DNA of 7,803 bases from an uncultured Candidatus Methylacidiphilales bacterium. Its GTDB lineage: Bacteria; Verrucomicrobiota; Verrucomicrobiia; Methylacidiphilales; CALFVM01. The position numbers were made by a program, and so were the translations under genes. Position 1 is the stretch's first letter; the number at the start of each line of letters is the position of its first letter. The DNA lies in assembly GCA_937928665.1 (NCBI GenBank), contig CALFVM010000137.1, positions 1-7,803 on the forward strand. Direction: 5' to 3'. A model generated the notes under the pieces. That model was not told the DNA's origin. It ran no database searches and worked only from the letters and a program-made list of their open reading frames with translations. Below, in pieces: positions 6,690 to 7,803 of the stretch.

Positions 6690-6693
6690 ACAC

Positions 6694-7548
6694 ATGCAAA
6701 AAGTTATTTTTACTACCTTGGCGTTGGGGTTGCTCATCACTGGTGGGATGCCGGTTTACGGGGACGTGAAGGATCCGATGCCTCCGACAAAGGGTGAGGC
6801 ACCGATGATTGCTCCGGGCCGTGCGCCCCAATTTCGGTTTGACGACGTGGCGCCGCGGACGCCGGCGATCGGTTTGTATGCGGGTGCTTTCGGGGGTGCC
6901 TCTCTGGCCCAAGTTTCTGGAAACGAGCGTGTTGATTTGAACCCGGGATTTCCTGGGGCGGGGTTGCCGACCTTTCCTTACAACTTGGGCGACAGCATTC
7001 AGCCGATGGCGGGGATTAAACTGGGCTACACGTGGGATATGTCGCAAGTGCCGGGTTACGCAGGGGATCCTTCCGCGCCGAAGTTTTTGCCAACCATCGA
7101 GTTTGAAAGTTTTTACCTTGGGTTTCAAGGGAGCGGAAATCTGAACATTCCGGCTGGGGTGGTTTCGCCAGGGTTGAATGGTCGGACCCGCTTCGATTCA
7201 GCGGTGTTTTCGGTAAACGGGTTGATGAAGTTTGACCTTGGGCACTTCCGGCCCTACGCCGGGGCGGGGATAGGTGGTGCGTACCTTCAGAGCGATAATT
7301 CCCGTCTGACGGGGAATGTGAACGGGGTTCCGGTTGTGCTGCAAGGGTCGGCTGATGACTGGGTTTTGACGACGCAGGGGATTGCCGGCATGGAAGTCAT
7401 GGTAGCGCAGCAGTGGGGGATCTTTGCGGAATATAAATTTCTGGTCATGCTGGACCCGGAGTTTCGTTACAATAGCCGCTACACAGAGAGTTTTGATTAC
7501 ATTGGGCACCACATTGTGAGCGGTGGCTTCCGTTATTATTTCAAATAA
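6694..7548 (+). CDS. Outer-membrane beta-barrel protein (OmpA-like barrel / OMP_b-brl type)
   Basis: This 284-residue protein begins with a clear signal peptide (MQKVIFTTLALGLLITGG, probable cleavage after PVYG near residue 23). A proline-rich periplasmic or surface linker follows (about 24-56). The rest is a string of alternating amphipathic strands separated by turns, typical of a small, probably eight-stranded barrel: AIGLYAGAFGGASLAQV (58-74), QPMAGIKLGYTW (103-114), TIEFESFYLGFQG (134-146), FRPYAGAGIGGAYLQS (185-200), WGIFAEYKFLVML (241-253), and a final HIVSGGFRYYFK. The FRPYAGAGIGGAY phrase and the aromatic C-terminal strand (for BAM-dependent insertion) are characteristic of OMP_b-brl/OmpA-like proteins. 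No OmpA peptidoglycan-binding domain follows. The specific function is unknown; structural, adhesion or small-pore roles are possible. It has its own Shine-Dalgarno site and is followed closely by a terminator-like hairpin. Its codons favour G-ending forms (TTG, GGG), unlike the C-ending preference of the minus-strand genes. Confidence 0.88.
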   Translation: MQKVIFTTLALGLLITGGMPVYGDVKDPMPPTKGEAPMIAPGRAPQFRFDDVAPRTPAIGLYAGAFGGASLAQVSGNERVDLNPGFPGAGLPTFPYNLGDSIQPMAGIKLGYTWDMSQVPGYAGDPSAPKFLPTIEFESFYLGFQGSGNLNIPAGVVSPGLNGRTRFDSAVFSVNGLMKFDLGHFRPYAGAGIGGAYLQSDNSRLTGNVNGVPVVLQGSADDWVLTTQGIAGMEVMVAQQWGIFAEYKFLVMLDPEFRYNSRYTESFDYIGHHIVSGGFRYYFK

Positions 7549-7566
7549 ACAGACCTGACATTTTTC

Positions 7567-7572
7567 GGAAGG
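7567..7572 (+). promoter_or_regulatory. Shine-Dalgarno site GGAAGG of the right-edge gene
   Basis: GGAAGG lies 5 bases before the ATG at 7578 and favours it over the in-frame ATG at 7590, where GAAAGG is only one base away. Its last base is the first base of the hairpin stem, so the site would be partly masked when the stem forms. Confidence 0.5.
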
Positions 7573-7603
7573 CGGGCATGTTGAAAGGCATGCCCGCTTT
7601 TTT
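7569..7603 (+). terminator. Rho-independent terminator-like hairpin after the outer-membrane protein gene
   Basis: A perfect 9-bp stem GCGGGCATG (7572-7580) pairs with CATGCCCGC (7589-7597) around an 8-base loop, and six T follow (7598-7603). The stem can be lengthened through GT and AT pairs with flanking bases. It starts 23 bp after the outer-membrane gene stop and has the classic shape of an intrinsic terminator. It overlaps the Shine-Dalgarno site and start of the next gene, so it may also act as attenuator or translation block. Confidence 0.8.
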
Positions 7604-7803
7604 GTTGGTGGCACTTGGCCTCTGCTGGGCTGGTCCGATGTTGCACGCGGATGCGGGGTTGGATGGAAGCCGCGAGCGGATGATGGAGACGTGGCTGGTT
7701 ATGTTCACCGCTGATGCCAGTGAGGAGGCCGCGGGCAGAGCATTGAGGGAAGCGGGTGTGGAAAAGTTTGAGTGGGTGATGCGACGCGCCTTTTTGGTTG
7801 CGA
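7578..7803 (+). CDS. Secreted protein, C-terminus cut by right edge; possible protease propeptide-like N-terminus
   Basis: The frame is open for 75 codons from ATG 7578 to the window edge. The first part (MLKGMPAFLLVALGLCWAG followed by PMLHADAG) is a good Sec signal peptide with a likely cleavage after LHA near residue 23. The next stretch contains METWLVMFTADASEEAAGRA (35-54), then LREAGVEKFEWVMRRAFLVA up to the edge. This beta-strand, alanine-rich helix, beta-strand, basic turn, beta-strand pattern vaguely recalls the inhibitor-I9 propeptide of subtilisin-like proteases, but too little is visible to assign a family. ATG 7578 is preferred over ATG 7590 because GGAAGG lies at a good distance before it. 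The start codon lies inside the terminator-like hairpin, so expression may depend on read-through from the outer-membrane gene. Confidence 0.65.
   Translation, partial: MLKGMPAFLLVALGLCWAGPMLHADAGLDGSRERMMETWLVMFTADASEEAAGRALREAGVEKFEWVMRRAFLVA

Larger units (their letters stand above)
6531..6693. promoter_or_regulatory. Divergent intergenic region between rpiB operon and outer-membrane protein gene
   Basis: This 163-bp stretch is the only sizeable non-coding gap and lies between two diverging genes, so it should hold promoters for both. It becomes AT-rich towards the plus-strand gene (about 6631-6690), with a T-run followed by CTTGAAAAATGTGTAAATAG at 6641-6660. TTGAAA (6642-6647) resembles a -35 box, but no good -10 box follows at 16-18 bp. 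TAAATA (6654-6659) preceded by TGTG could instead be an extended -10. On the minus strand TTTACA (about 6653-6658 complement) resembles a -35 without a convincing -10. A short inverted repeat GCACT-TTTGG-AGTGC lies at 6601-6615. I cannot assign exact promoters; the role follows from position and base composition. Confidence 0.5.

Noticed and set aside
6653..6690. A defined sigma-70 promoter for the outer-membrane gene built on TTGAAA (6642-6647)
   Set aside because: At 17-bp spacing the sequence is AAATCT, a poor -10 box; TAAATA lies only 6 bp away. No exact promoter can be supported.
6448..7128. A 226-codon minus-strand frame crossing the intergenic region and the outer-membrane gene
   Set aside because: Its sequence is basic and featureless and overlaps both the rpiB start and the beta-barrel gene in other frames.

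Overview
The window carries nine genes: seven on the minus strand forming one probable operon (6530 down to the left edge), and two on the plus strand reading away from it. The DNA is GC-rich, and the proteins (two with clear or probable signal peptides, one a beta-barrel ending in an aromatic-rich C-terminus) indicate a Gram-negative bacterium. The phosphoglucose isomerase variant, the RpiB type and the weak use of Shine-Dalgarno sites on one strand would fit a Verrucomicrobiota/PVC or Acidobacteria-like organism. This placement is only an inference; no rRNA or other marker gene is present.

Minus-strand operon, in order of transcription: rpiB (ribose-5-phosphate isomerase B), pgi (glucose-6-phosphate isomerase of the kind usually found as the second half of transaldolase/PGI fusions), glk (glucokinase), a PlsC-family acyltransferase, an alpha/beta hydrolase that overlaps it by 4 bp (GTGA), a GT-B glycosyltransferase related to the MurG/GT28 and MJ1255-like group, and the start of a secreted protein of unknown function that leaves the window on the left. 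Gaps are 17, 9, 17, -4, 65 and 30 bp. The first three genes make and interconvert hexose and pentose phosphates. The next three look like a lipid/glycan module, possibly building a glycolipid or other envelope component from the sugar pool, but this is a hypothesis from gene order.

Plus strand: a divergent 163-bp intergenic region (6531-6693) separates rpiB from a 284-residue outer-membrane beta-barrel protein. After it comes a strong terminator-like hairpin with a T-tract. The hairpin also contains the start codon of the next gene, a secreted protein cut by the right edge whose visible N-terminus faintly resembles a protease propeptide.

The most notable sequence-level features are the hairpin fused to a start codon, strong G-over-C skew of the plus strand across both gene orientations, and the near absence of Shine-Dalgarno sites in front of the seven minus-strand genes, two of which have CCTCCT-like tracts there instead. 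I see no mobile elements, CRISPR arrays, tRNA or rRNA genes. Most of the window is ordinary central metabolism and envelope genes.
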